This document shows positions 54,569-64,000 of a stretch of 64,000 nt of DNA, piece by piece; the stretch's first letter is position 1; every line of letters begins with the position of its first letter. The notes under the pieces were generated by a model. It saw only the letters and a list, made by a program, of their open reading frames with translations, had not been told where the DNA came from and did no database searches. The translations under genes were made by a program, and so were the position numbers. This stretch comes from Aquabacterium sp. A3 (GTDB lineage Bacteria > Pseudomonadota > Gammaproteobacteria > Burkholderiales > Burkholderiaceae_C). Where the stretch lies: assembly GCF_038069945.1 (NCBI RefSeq), contig NZ_JBBPEV010000001.1, positions 1,612,001 through 1,676,000 of the forward strand, read 5' to 3'.

Positions 54569-55576
54569 TCACTGCACAAACCCGATCGGCGTGCGGCGCT
54601 GCCCCTGCTCCGGCAGGTCACGCACCTCCAGCGCGCCGCGCCCATCCAGCTTGGCATTGCCAAAGGCCACCATGAGGGCGCGTCGCATCTCGCGCGGCGC
54701 CAGGCTGCCCAGCGCCTCCAGCACCGCCTCACCGGGCTCTTCGTCAAAGCGTTGGCCCCAAGCGTGGTCGGCGCGAATGCCCCGGTACAACTTGGCCGCG
54801 ATCTTGCGCGCGGCCTCGGCGTCGGGCATCTCGATCTCGAACACATTCATGCGGTTGAGGATGGGGTCAGGGATGCCGCGTGCGTCGTTGGCCGTGGCCA
54901 CCCAGATCACCTGGCTGGCGTCGATGGGCACTTCGGCAAACTCGTCGGTGAAGTTGCCGGCCGTGTCGTGCTCCAGCAGGCTGTAGAGCGACCCCAGCGG
55001 GTCGTAGCTGTGCTCGCCGCTGCTTTTGTCGATCTCATCGACCACCATCACCGGGTTGGCGTACTGCCCATCCACCAGGGTCTCGAACACCTTGCCTGGG
55101 CGGGCGCCCTTCCACTGGCTGGAGGCGCCCGACAAGATCCATCCGGCGGTCATGGCGCTCATCGACAAAAAGCCATGCCCCGTGCCCAGCAGGCGGGCCA
55201 CCTCGCGCGCAAAGTGGGTCTTGCCCACCCCGGGCGGGCCCAGCAACAGCATCGGCGTGATCTCCAGCGCGTCGCTGCTGTCGGTGCACAGCGCCAGTTG
55301 GCGCTTGAGATCGTCCAGCACCTCGTGGAAGTTAGGCAGCTCGTCGTAGAGGTGCTCCATGGCCGGCAGGCCCGAGGGCTTGACCTGGAAGCGCTCGGGC
55401 CCCTTCTCGAGCATGCGCTCGTAGGTGGCGCGCAGCGATTCGTGCTCGCGAGGGGGCAGTTTGCCCAGGCGTTTCTCCACCGCATCCAAGCTGTAGACAT
55501 GCCGCATGTGGGCAATCGGAATGCGCCCTTGGAAGTCGTCCCGTTGCACGGGAACGAGATCGGTACAGCTGCTCAT
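54569..55576 (-). CDS. Lon-like AAA ATPase lacking a protease domain
   Basis: 335 residues from ATG 55576, preceded by a strong GGAGGG. AAA+ motor: Walker A GPPGVGKTH (about residues 128-136), Walker B VMVVDEIDKSSG, sensor-1 VIWVATANDAR, arginine-finger region DPILNRMNVFEIE and a C-terminal helical lid (SLAPREMRRALMVAFGNAKL). The opening (RHVYSLDAVEKRLGKLPPRE) and motor resemble the Lon ATPase module, but no Ser-Lys protease domain follows. It probably acts as an unfoldase or remodelling factor with an unknown partner. Confidence 0.87.
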   Translation of the reverse strand: MSSCTDLVPVQRDDFQGRIPIAHMRHVYSLDAVEKRLGKLPPREHESLRATYERMLEKGPERFQVKPSGLPAMEHLYDELPNFHEVLDDLKRQLALCTDSSDALEITPMLLLGPPGVGKTHFAREVARLLGTGHGFLSMSAMTAGWILSGASSQWKGARPGKVFETLVDGQYANPVMVVDEIDKSSGEHSYDPLGSLYSLLEHDTAGNFTDEFAEVPIDASQVIWVATANDARGIPDPILNRMNVFEIEMPDAEAARKIAAKLYRGIRADHAWGQRFDEEPGEAVLEALGSLAPREMRRALMVAFGNAKLDGRGALEVRDLPEQGQRRTPIGFVQ

Positions 55577-55731
55577 ATCAGCCCTCCAGACAACCACGCT
55601 TGGTATGGATGATTGCAACAAAGCCTGCCCGGGTGCGAGCCCTTGAACAGGGGGGACGAAATCCTGTTTATCACCAACTGAGTCCACAGTCATTGGCGCT
55701 GACGCCCGGGCCATGGCCTGGTCCGTGAATA

Positions 55732-58167
55732 ATGCCGTCAATGGAAGTTCACGATCAGCGAGCGGCTGCCCCCTCCTTGTCAGATCAGCATGCCCCACGA
55801 TGGTTGCATCGCGGCACCTGGCTATTGATGTCGCTGATCGCCAGCCTCTGGCTGATCGGGGCGCTCATGCCCTCCCCGCCGTCCAGCCCCAGCATTCAGT
55901 GGGGACACATCAGCAGGACCTGGCTGAGCGACACGCCCAACGCCAAGGCAGGGCACACTGAAATCATCTCCTTGCCAGACCAGTGGACCGATCACGGACA
56001 CCCCCAGTGGGGTGCGGCGAGGTACTCGGTGTCTTTCACATGGACACCTGCCGATGCTGATGAAACGCAAACGCTGTGGGCACTGCGGTTTCAGGACGTC
56101 AGTCACGAGCACCGCCTGTGGCTCAACGGGCACCTGCTGTCAGACAACACCACTGCACGCCAAGAGGGTGACGGGATGAGCACCCAGTTGATCGCTGTGC
56201 CACCCACGCTGCTGCACAAAGGACAGAACCAGTTGGTGCTAGAGGTTTGGCACCACATCCAGGGTGGGCTGAGCGCTCCGAGCCTGGCGCCCAAAAGCGC
56301 CATGTGGACCACTCACCTGTGGCAAGAGGTGTTTCACCGGCATGCACTGCTGGCGGTCAACCTGGCCAGTTTTGCATTTTCGACGTTCGTCTTGTTTCTA
56401 TGGTGGGTGCGGCGGCAAGAGGTGGCCGCCGGCCTGTTCGGCCTGCTCATCGGTGTGGCCTTTGCGCGCAACGTCAGCCACTTTGTCATTGAAGACATCG
56501 GGCTGCCACTGGCACTCAGCTCTTGGCTCTATTTCATGGCGCACACGGCCACCGCGGTGACGCAGGGATGGCTGGTGATGCACATCACCAACCGCCACCC
56601 CCTGTGGCTGCGTCGCACACTGATCGCGGTCAGCGTGGGGGCCCCTGTGGTGTCTCTGCTGGCCTTGCCCTGGGACCCCGCCTTGGTTGAGACCAGAAAC
56701 GTGCTGCAGCCCATCCTGATTGGCTTGATGTTGCCCACCCTGTGGCTGCTGTGGCAATCGCGTCGGCAGTTTCGGATGGAGCCTTTACTGCTGGGCTTGA
56801 TGATCGGTGCAGCGATCATCCTGATCAGTGGGGTCCATGACTTTGTAACGCTTCGCATGGAAGGCGACATCAGCAGCAGGAACTGGCTGATCTGGGGCAT
56901 ACCAACGATCATGCCTGCCTTCTCGGCCATGCTGCTGGCCAGGGTGGTGCAAGCCTTCAACCAACTCGAACACATCAACCAGTCGCTCGAGCAGCAAGTG
57001 ACCGAACGCACACGTGAGCTGGAACAGGCCAACCTGGCCAAGAGCCGGTTTCTGGCGGCGGCCAGCCACGACCTGCGGCAACCGGTGGCGGCCATTGGCC
57101 TGATGACCGAGTTGCTGACGCAACGGGTACAGACCCCCGAGCAACAAGGCTTGACCCAGCGGCTGTCGGAGGCGGTGATCTCCATGGAGAACCAGCTCAA
57201 GGGCCTGCTGGACCTGTCCAGGCTGGACGCCGGCGACATCGTGGCCCGCCCGCAAAGGGTGTGCCTGTCAACGCTGTGCCAGAGCATCCTCAGCCACGAG
57301 CAACTCAACGCACGTGACAAAGGCCTGCGGCTGCGCGCTCACGCGCCCAAGCACCTGCAAGCCTGGGCAGACCCGGTTTTGCTGGAACAGGTGCTGCGCA
57401 ACCTGGTGGGCAACGCCGTGCGGCACACGCGCTGCGGCGGCGTGCTGGTGGGGGTGAGGACGCAGGGCAACAGGCTGCGCGTGGAGGTCTGGGACACCGG
57501 ACCAGGCATCGCGGTGGACGACCAGCGACGGGTCTTTGACGAGTTCGTGCAACTGGGCACCGGGTCAGGCCACAGCCAGGGCCTGGGCCTGGGCCTGGCG
57601 ATCGCGCGCCGGGCCGCCATCCTGCTGGGTACCCGATTGTCTTTGCGCTCCAGGCCTGGCCGTGGCAGCTGCTTCAGCTTGGACGTGCCACGAGACCTGG
57701 GCGTCCGCACACCACGCTCGGCGCTGCCGCGCACCTCGGCATCTGAGGCGCCATCTGACGCACCCTCTGACACACCCACGGCACCATCGTCGGCCCAGCC
57801 CGCATCAGGGCGTCGCGTGCTGCTGGTGGAAGACGAAGCCCCCTTGCGTCAGGCCTTGGCCCTGCTGTTCCAGGACTGGGGCTGGCAGGTGGATGCCTGC
57901 GCGAGCCTGAGCGAACTGAAGCAACAGGCGCAGGGCCCGTGGCAGCTGCTGGTCAGCGACCACCGGCTGCCTGATGGCTTTGGCGGCGATGTGCTGCGAT
58001 GGGCCCGACGGCAGCAGCCTGACTTGCCCGCCTTGGTGATCACGGGAGACACCGCGCCCGAGCAATTGCGCGAGCTCGCCGCCCTGAATGTGCCGGTGTT
58101 GCACAAGCCGTTCAGGCCTGAAAAAATAAGGGCCATGGTCGAGGAGACCATGGCCCTGAGGACGTGA
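55732..58167 (+). CDS. Hybrid histidine kinase with 7TM-type N-terminus and C-terminal receiver
   Basis: 811 residues. One TM near 28-48, then a periplasmic domain about 50-200 with a jelly-roll-like pattern (WTPADADETQTLWALRFQDV, RLWLNGHLL), then about six to seven helices to residue 415: a 7TMR-DISM-like sensor. A coiled-coil (NQSLEQQVTERTRELEQANL) leads to the HisKA box SHDLRQP (phospho-His446), HATPase motifs (NLVGNAVRHT, DTGPGIAVDD, GLGLGLAIARR), a Ser/Pro/Ala linker and a receiver with phospho-Asp743 (VSDHRLP). ATG 55741 is an alternative start. The LuxR-type regulator gene converges 108 nt downstream and may be a partner. Confidence 0.9.
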   Translation: MPSMEVHDQRAAAPSLSDQHAPRWLHRGTWLLMSLIASLWLIGALMPSPPSSPSIQWGHISRTWLSDTPNAKAGHTEIISLPDQWTDHGHPQWGAARYSVSFTWTPADADETQTLWALRFQDVSHEHRLWLNGHLLSDNTTARQEGDGMSTQLIAVPPTLLHKGQNQLVLEVWHHIQGGLSAPSLAPKSAMWTTHLWQEVFHRHALLAVNLASFAFSTFVLFLWWVRRQEVAAGLFGLLIGVAFARNVSHFVIEDIGLPLALSSWLYFMAHTATAVTQGWLVMHITNRHPLWLRRTLIAVSVGAPVVSLLALPWDPALVETRNVLQPILIGLMLPTLWLLWQSRRQFRMEPLLLGLMIGAAIILISGVHDFVTLRMEGDISSRNWLIWGIPTIMPAFSAMLLARVVQAFNQLEHINQSLEQQVTERTRELEQANLAKSRFLAAASHDLRQPVAAIGLMTELLTQRVQTPEQQGLTQRLSEAVISMENQLKGLLDLSRLDAGDIVARPQRVCLSTLCQSILSHEQLNARDKGLRLRAHAPKHLQAWADPVLLEQVLRNLVGNAVRHTRCGGVLVGVRTQGNRLRVEVWDTGPGIAVDDQRRVFDEFVQLGTGSGHSQGLGLGLAIARRAAILLGTRLSLRSRPGRGSCFSLDVPRDLGVRTPRSALPRTSASEAPSDAPSDTPTAPSSAQPASGRRVLLVEDEAPLRQALALLFQDWGWQVDACASLSELKQQAQGPWQLLVSDHRLPDGFGGDVLRWARRQQPDLPALVITGDTAPEQLRELAALNVPVLHKPFRPEKIRAMVEETMALRT
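58121..58157 (-). terminator. Intrinsic terminator for the minus strand, inside the histidine kinase coding sequence
   Basis: Read on the minus strand: 12-bp stem AGGGCCATGGTC and GACCATGGCCCT with a TCCTC loop, followed directly by TATTTTTT. It lies 119-155 nt beyond the stop of the LuxR-type regulator gene and encodes the kinase's AMVEETMALR tail on the plus strand. On the plus strand the hairpin has no T-run. Confidence 0.75.
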
Positions 58168-58275
58168 TGACAGCGTTGATGAAACGTGCACGAACTGTAA
58201 ACCGTGCAAAGTGCGCCAACCATCGTCCGTTTGGCCGAATGCCTGCGCCCATCGCGAGCGCCCATGCAGAGGCGC

Positions 58276-58977
58276 TCAGGCGCCGCCGATCAGGTCGTCA
58301 CCCGGTGACATGGGCAAACGCACCCCACGGCGCGCCACCGCCACCACCGCCTGCGTGCGGTTGTTGACGCCCAGCTTGCGGAAAATGGCCGCCAGGTGGG
58401 TCTTGACGGTCGACTCCGTCAGGTTGAGCACCCGGCAGATGTCCTTGTTGGGCCGGCCATCCACCAGCAAACGCAGGACGTCCAGCTGCCGCGCCGACAG
58501 GCCGAGGTCCGACTCGGTGCGATCGTCACCCGCGCCCAGTCCCACCATCCCGGCGTCATGGGCCGCTCGGGTCACGGCGGGCAGGTACACCCCGCCAGAC
58601 AGCACGGTCTGCACGGCGTCGCACATGTCCGCCGATCGCGCCGTCTTGGAGATGAAGCCCGACGCCCCGGCCTCGATCGCGGCCATGACCGTGTCATGAC
58701 GGTCGTCCGCCGACAAGATCACCACCGGCACCTGTGGCAGCCATTGGCGCCACTGCGCCAGGGTGTCCAGGCCCTGCCCGTCGGGAAGACCAAGGTCAAG
58801 GAACACGAGGCCCAGATCCGGATGGCGGTGCGCCGTGTCCACGGCTTCACGCATGCTGCCCGCTTCCAGCACGTGGCACAGGGGCAAGCGCTTGTCCTGC
58901 AGCGTCATCTGCTGCTGGATCAGCAGGCTGAGCCCTTCCCGGAACAGTCCATGATCGTCAACCAGCAAAAGCTTCAT
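58276..58977 (-). CDS. LuxR/NarL-family response regulator at the end of the type II secretion operon
   Basis: 233 residues. Receiver domain with acidic pocket VDDH (residues 6-9), phosphoacceptor Asp61 in VFLDLGLPDG, Ser in VVILSADD and Lys in GFISKTA. C-terminal LuxR HTH (LSARQLDVLRLLVDGRPNKD, ICRVLNLTESTVKTHLAAIF). Its ATG begins 4 nt after the gspF stop, so it is probably co-transcribed with gspD-E-F. The convergent hybrid kinase is the nearest sensor. Its targets are unknown. Confidence 0.93.
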   Translation of the reverse strand: MKLLLVDDHGLFREGLSLLIQQQMTLQDKRLPLCHVLEAGSMREAVDTAHRHPDLGLVFLDLGLPDGQGLDTLAQWRQWLPQVPVVILSADDRHDTVMAAIEAGASGFISKTARSADMCDAVQTVLSGGVYLPAVTRAAHDAGMVGLGAGDDRTESDLGLSARQLDVLRLLVDGRPNKDICRVLNLTESTVKTHLAAIFRKLGVNNRTQAVVAVARRGVRLPMSPGDDLIGGA

Positions 58978-58981
58978 TCAC

Positions 58982-60205
58982 TCACTTCACCCAGGTGTTC
59001 ATCTGCATGATCGGCATCATGACCGACATCACGATCAACATCACCACCAGACCCATCGACACGATCAGCAGCGGCTCCAGCACGGTGGCGATGGCCAGGG
59101 CCTTGCGCTGCACCTCGGTGGACAACTGCTGCGCTGCCCGCTGCAACATCTGAGGCAACTGCCCCGTCTGCTCGCCCAGACGCGCAAACATCGACAACAG
59201 GCCCGGAAACCGTTTCTTGGCGGCCAGGGCCGAGGCCAGGGGTGCACCTTCGCGCACCTGCACCAGCGCATCCATGGCGTCGGCGCGCATGGCCCGGTTG
59301 GACAAGGTTTCAGCGGCCGCTTGCAGCGCCTTCAGGATGGGCACGCCCGAACCGGCCAGCATGGCCAGCGTGCCGGCAAAGCGCGCGGCGTTGTACCCTC
59401 GGGACAGGCGCCCGATGACGGGCAGCTCCAGCCAGCCCGCATCGAATCGCTGACGAAAGTCTTCATTGCGCAAAGCCACGGCCAGGCCGGCGCCGCCCGC
59501 CACCAGCAACAAGCCCAGCAGCCAGCCCCAGTTCTGCATGAACGCGCTCAGGCCCAGCATGAATTGCGTGAGCATGGGCAAGGCCCGCTTGCTGCTGGAA
59601 AACACCTGGGCCACCTGGGGCACCACAAACACCAGCAAGGCCACCACGATGACCACGGCAAACACCGACACGATGGCCGGGTACAGCGTGGCCCCGATGA
59701 GCTTGGACTTCAGGGCCTGCTGCTCTTCCAGATCGGTGGCCAGCTTGTCCAGCACAGTGCCCAATTGACCGCTTTGCTCGCCTGCGGCCACCACGCCACA
59801 ATACACTTCGTCGAACTCGCGCGGCGAACTGGACAGGGCCCTGGCAAAGGGCGATCCGGCATTGACCTCGGCGCGCAGGTGGGCCACCAGTTCGCTCTGG
59901 CGAGGGTCTTCGGCTTCATCGGCCAGGGCCGTGAGCGCCCGCTCCAGCGGCAATCCGGCCACCACCAGACCGGCCAGCTGGCGGGTCCAGATGGACAGGG
60001 CCGTGGGGTTGAACACCCGGCGCTGAAACAACTGCCGCGATGCGCCTGACTTGCCCCCGCCCTGCACCATCACCGCATCGACCTGCAGGGGCACCAGGGC
60101 CTGGGCCCGCAGCTGCGCGCGCGCGGCCTTGGCGTTGTCGGCGTCCACCAGACCGTTGACGGTCTTGCCGTTGGCGTCCAGGGCTTCAAAACGAAAGGCG
60201 GGCAT
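58982..60205 (-). CDS. gspF: Type II secretion inner-membrane platform protein GspF
   Basis: Platform protein of the T2SS, which contacts the GspE ATPase and the pseudopilus. 407 residues, the standard length. It starts MPAFRFEALDANGKTVNGLV, with two repeated GspF domains (ALSIWTRQLAGLVVAGLPLE, then YNAARFAGTLAMLAGSGVPI) and three membrane helices (about 170-190, 222-240, 375-397). It lies 54 nt downstream of gspE. Confidence 0.96.
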   Translation of the reverse strand: MPAFRFEALDANGKTVNGLVDADNAKAARAQLRAQALVPLQVDAVMVQGGGKSGASRQLFQRRVFNPTALSIWTRQLAGLVVAGLPLERALTALADEAEDPRQSELVAHLRAEVNAGSPFARALSSSPREFDEVYCGVVAAGEQSGQLGTVLDKLATDLEEQQALKSKLIGATLYPAIVSVFAVVIVVALLVFVVPQVAQVFSSSKRALPMLTQFMLGLSAFMQNWGWLLGLLLVAGGAGLAVALRNEDFRQRFDAGWLELPVIGRLSRGYNAARFAGTLAMLAGSGVPILKALQAAAETLSNRAMRADAMDALVQVREGAPLASALAAKKRFPGLLSMFARLGEQTGQLPQMLQRAAQQLSTEVQRKALAIATVLEPLLIVSMGLVVMLIVMSVMMPIMQMNTWVK

Positions 60206-60259
60206 GGGGCAGGTCCGGTCGGGGCGTCAGAAAACGGTCAGGTCACAGGCCAAGGCACA

Positions 60260-61684
<1,425 letters not shown>

Positions 61685-61697
61685 GGGGCCTCCGCAC

Positions 61698-63953
61698 TCA
61701 AGGCGCCGTGGCGCCGCTGGCCGCCGGAGGCGTCACTGGCACCAGGCGAGGGGTGTAGCCCGACTCGGCCGGCATCACCACCGTGGGGGCTGGCGCACCG
61801 GGTTCGTCCAGCGGTTGGGCCACCGAAGGCATGCTCAAGCGGTTGCTGAGCTTGAGCGGGTCCATCACGGGCACCTCGTTGATGCCCAGCACGGTGCTGG
61901 CCTGCGGGGTGCTGTCGATCTGCTTTTGGCGCATGTAGTCGTAGCGGTCCATCGTGAGGGCGTTGGCCGCATCCTGGTCACGCATCACCACCGGGCGCAA
62001 GAACACCATCAGGTTGGACTTGACCCGGCTGCGTTGCTGGCTCTTGAACAGGTTGCCCAGCACGGGGATGTCGCCCAGCAACGGCACCTTGGACTCGCCA
62101 TCGCCATACTCGTCTTTCATCAGCCCACCCAGCACCAGCACCTGCCCATCGTCCACCACCACCGTGGTTTCGATGGAGCTCTTGGAGGTGGTCGGCCCGT
62201 TGGTGGCCGTGGCCGTGGCCGCATTCACGCGGGCGTCTTCCTGGAAGATGGTCATGCGCACGGTGCCCCCCTCGCCCACCTGCGGGCGCACGCGCAGGGT
62301 CAGGCCCACGTCCTTGCGCTCGATGGTCTGGAAGGGGTTGACCGAACCGCTGCTGGTGCCGGTGTTGGTGAAGCTGCCCGTCGGAATGGGCACGTTTTCA
62401 CCCACCACGATCTTGGCCTCTTCGTTGTCCAGCGTGACCAGGTTGGGCGTGGACAGGATGTTGCCGCCAGCTTCGGTCTTGAGGAAGGTGGCCAGGGCCC
62501 CCAGGCTGTAAGTGCCATCGCTGAGCCTGCGGGCCAGCCCCACGCTGAAACCTTCCAGCCCTGTCAACGCAGATGCGCCCCCGGCCACCGTGGAGGCCAG
62601 CCCCGGGATGTTCGTCAAGGAGCCTTTCAAGGGCAGGTTCGTTGCCGCCCCCACGACATTGCGATCGCCCGAGGCTGCTGCCCACTGCACCCCCAGCTGG
62701 GCGGCCTTGTTGGCATCCACCTTCACGATCATGGCTTCGATGTAGATCTGGGCACGGCGGCCATCCAGTTGGTCGATGACCGCACGCAACTGGCGGTACA
62801 GCGAGTCGGTGGCCGTGATGATCAGCGAGTTGGTGGCCGGATCGGCCTGGATGAACCCCCCGGTGGACGGCTGGGCAGACGCCGCCACCGGCGCGGTGGA
62901 CTGCGACGACGCCCCGGTGTTGCCGGCGCCACTGCTGTTGGCACCACCCGCTGCGGGGTTGGTGGAATTGGGCGTGGGCGAGGCCCCTGAGCCGCCACCA
63001 CCTGATGAGCCTCCGCTGGCCGGGAAGGCGGCGCGCAACACCTGGGCCAGCTTCACGGCGTCGGCGTTCTTGAGGTAGACCACGTGAATGCCGCTGCCGC
63101 CGATGCCGGCCGAGCCAGGGCGGTCAAGCTGTCGCACCAGCTGGCGCACCAGGGCCATGCGGGCCGCGCTGGGCGATCGCACCAGCAAGGTGTTGGTGCG
63201 CGAGTCGGCCATCACCAGGGTGGCCTGGGTGCCCGCAGCGCCTGGCGCCGCCGTGCCGCCGCCGTCGGCCAGCCGCTGCACCATCGGCGCGATGTCGGCC
63301 GCGATGGCGTACTGCAAGGGAATGGCCTCGGTGTCACTGACAGAGGGCACGTCCATGGCCGCGATGATCTGGCCGATGCGCTGCAGGTTGTCGGCGTAAT
63401 CCGTGATCACCAGGGTGTTGGTGGAGGGGTTCGCGTTGATCGTGTTGTTGGGGCTGATGAGGGGGCGCAGCACCGTCACCAGGCTGTTGGCCGCTTCATG
63501 CTGCAGGCGGAAGATCTGGGTGAGCACCTGATCGCCGCTGCGCTTGACCGTACCCACGTCCACCGTGCCCGTTTGCAGCTTGGCCTCAGCCTCGGGCACG
63601 ATCTTGATCAGTCCGGCCACCTCGACCAGCGCAAAGCCCTGCCCCCGCAAGGCGGCCAGGAAGTTCAGGTAGGCCTCGCGCGGGGTCAGCGGCTGGTCGC
63701 TGTACAGCGTGATGGCGCCCTTGACACGAGGGTCCACCATGATCTGCCGATTGAGGATGGCACCCATCGCCCGGGCCACACCCTCGATCTCGGCGTTCAC
63801 AAAATTGAGCGTCACCGAGGGGCCGCCCTTTTTGACCACGGGGGCGGCCAGCGCCGGACTGCTCAGCGACACCAGGCCGGCAGATCCCAGACCCATGGCC
63901 AACGCCGTGAGCAGCACGGTGGTGCGATGGCGTGTCAGGAGGTGGTGCTTCAT
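61698..63953 (-). CDS. gspD: Type II secretion secretin GspD
   Basis: Outer-membrane secretin, 751 residues. The signal peptide ends near SSPALAAP. The N0-N3 repeats are visible (VTLNFVNAEIEGVARAMGAI; LVITDYADNLQRIGQIIAAM; TLLVRSPSAARMALVRQLV; SLIITATDSLYRQLRAVIDQ). A Gly/Ser/Ala/Thr-rich linker of about 60 residues is inserted within N3 (SGGGGSGASPTPNSTNPAAG). The secretin core is clear (NVPIPTGSFTNTG, LTLRVRPQVGEGGTVRMTI, VLVLGGLMKDEYGDGESKVP) and precedes a C-terminal tail with Pro/Val repeats. It starts 3 nt after the end of the upstream gene. Confidence 0.96.
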   Translation of the reverse strand: MKHHLLTRHRTTVLLTALAMGLGSAGLVSLSSPALAAPVVKKGGPSVTLNFVNAEIEGVARAMGAILNRQIMVDPRVKGAITLYSDQPLTPREAYLNFLAALRGQGFALVEVAGLIKIVPEAEAKLQTGTVDVGTVKRSGDQVLTQIFRLQHEAANSLVTVLRPLISPNNTINANPSTNTLVITDYADNLQRIGQIIAAMDVPSVSDTEAIPLQYAIAADIAPMVQRLADGGGTAAPGAAGTQATLVMADSRTNTLLVRSPSAARMALVRQLVRQLDRPGSAGIGGSGIHVVYLKNADAVKLAQVLRAAFPASGGSSGGGGSGASPTPNSTNPAAGGANSSGAGNTGASSQSTAPVAASAQPSTGGFIQADPATNSLIITATDSLYRQLRAVIDQLDGRRAQIYIEAMIVKVDANKAAQLGVQWAAASGDRNVVGAATNLPLKGSLTNIPGLASTVAGGASALTGLEGFSVGLARRLSDGTYSLGALATFLKTEAGGNILSTPNLVTLDNEEAKIVVGENVPIPTGSFTNTGTSSGSVNPFQTIERKDVGLTLRVRPQVGEGGTVRMTIFQEDARVNAATATATNGPTTSKSSIETTVVVDDGQVLVLGGLMKDEYGDGESKVPLLGDIPVLGNLFKSQQRSRVKSNLMVFLRPVVMRDQDAANALTMDRYDYMRQKQIDSTPQASTVLGINEVPVMDPLKLSNRLSMPSVAQPLDEPGAPAPTVVMPAESGYTPRLVPVTPPAASGATAP

Positions 63954-63956
63954 GCC

Positions 63957-64000
63957 TTATCCGATCAAGATGATCGAGCGCTCGCCCTGGCGGCGCCCGA
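63957..64000 (-). CDS. 3' end of the gene upstream of gspD, probably gspN
   Basis: Only the last 14 codons and the TAA stop (63957-63959) are in the window, reading GRRQGERSIILIG. Betaproteobacterial T2SS operons usually have gspN directly before gspD, so gspN is the best guess; gspC or gspM cannot be excluded. Another frame without a stop is possible in this short stretch. Confidence 0.4.
   Translation of the reverse strand, partial: GRRQGERSIILIG

Overview
The window is GC-rich, densely packed chromosomal DNA from a betaproteobacterium of the order Burkholderiales. The protein set points to the Comamonadaceae/Sphaerotilaceae neighbourhood (Aquabacterium-, Ideonella- or Leptothrix-like). 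This placement is an inference from family content: a Burkholderia-type ceo/bpe efflux locus, four PEP-CTERM proteins that imply an exosortase elsewhere in the genome, a type II secretion operon ending gspN-gspD-gspE-gspF, GTP-type PEP carboxykinase, and chemoreceptors with the usual betaproteobacterial core. I see no tRNA, rRNA, CRISPR array, insertion sequence or prophage.

Layout. 1-7570: an RND tripartite efflux operon (outer-membrane factor, RND pump, adaptor, lipase-like LlpE) divergent from its LysR regulator; the gene order matches ceoR-llpE-ceoA-ceoB-opcM. 7571-9180: a long leader, a small conserved-looking protein, a stand-alone IF-1, an RRM RNA-binding protein and a Cys-rich small protein, resembling a cold-shock or translation locus. 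9167-19510: housekeeping and accessory genes (chemoreceptor, two overlapping DEAD-box helicases, transglutaminase-like protein, DUF427, a ynfL/ynfM-like regulator and exporter pair, TRIC-family channel, short MscS-like channel, extradiol dioxygenase, YkgJ). 19613-31671: a lower-GC lipoprotein, YigZ, a diguanylate cyclase, an M48 lipoprotein protease, two convergent PEP-CTERM genes overlapping antisense, a phytase-esterase-like protein beside a Pho-box-like array, a second chemoreceptor and a methyltransferase.

31757-45695: a cytoplasmic molybdopterin oxidoreductase, a BaiN-like flavoprotein, and a three-gene condensin-like set (MukF/kleisin-like, MukE/KITE-like, SMC-like ATPase). A TetR-controlled cassette (PhlG-like hydrolase plus pectinacetylesterase-family hydrolase) splits this set, and a second pectinacetylesterase paralogue lies just beyond it. 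45791-52581: pckG, a molybdate/tungstate-type ABC importer with a strikingly degenerate ATPase, a MOSC protein, a small unknown gene and a 5'-nucleotidase. 52769-58167: tandem PEP-CTERM paralogues, a Lon-like AAA ATPase and a hybrid histidine kinase. 58276-64000: the end of the type II secretion operon (gspN fragment, gspD, gspE, gspF), followed after 4 nt by a LuxR-type response regulator. The apparent terminator of this operon lies inside the 3' end of the opposing histidine kinase gene.

The strongest leads are the split condensin-like system, the ABC ATPase that has lost most hydrolysis motifs, the five-unit TGTCA array with 11-nt period, the terminator embedded in a convergent coding sequence, and the antisense-overlapping PEP-CTERM signals.
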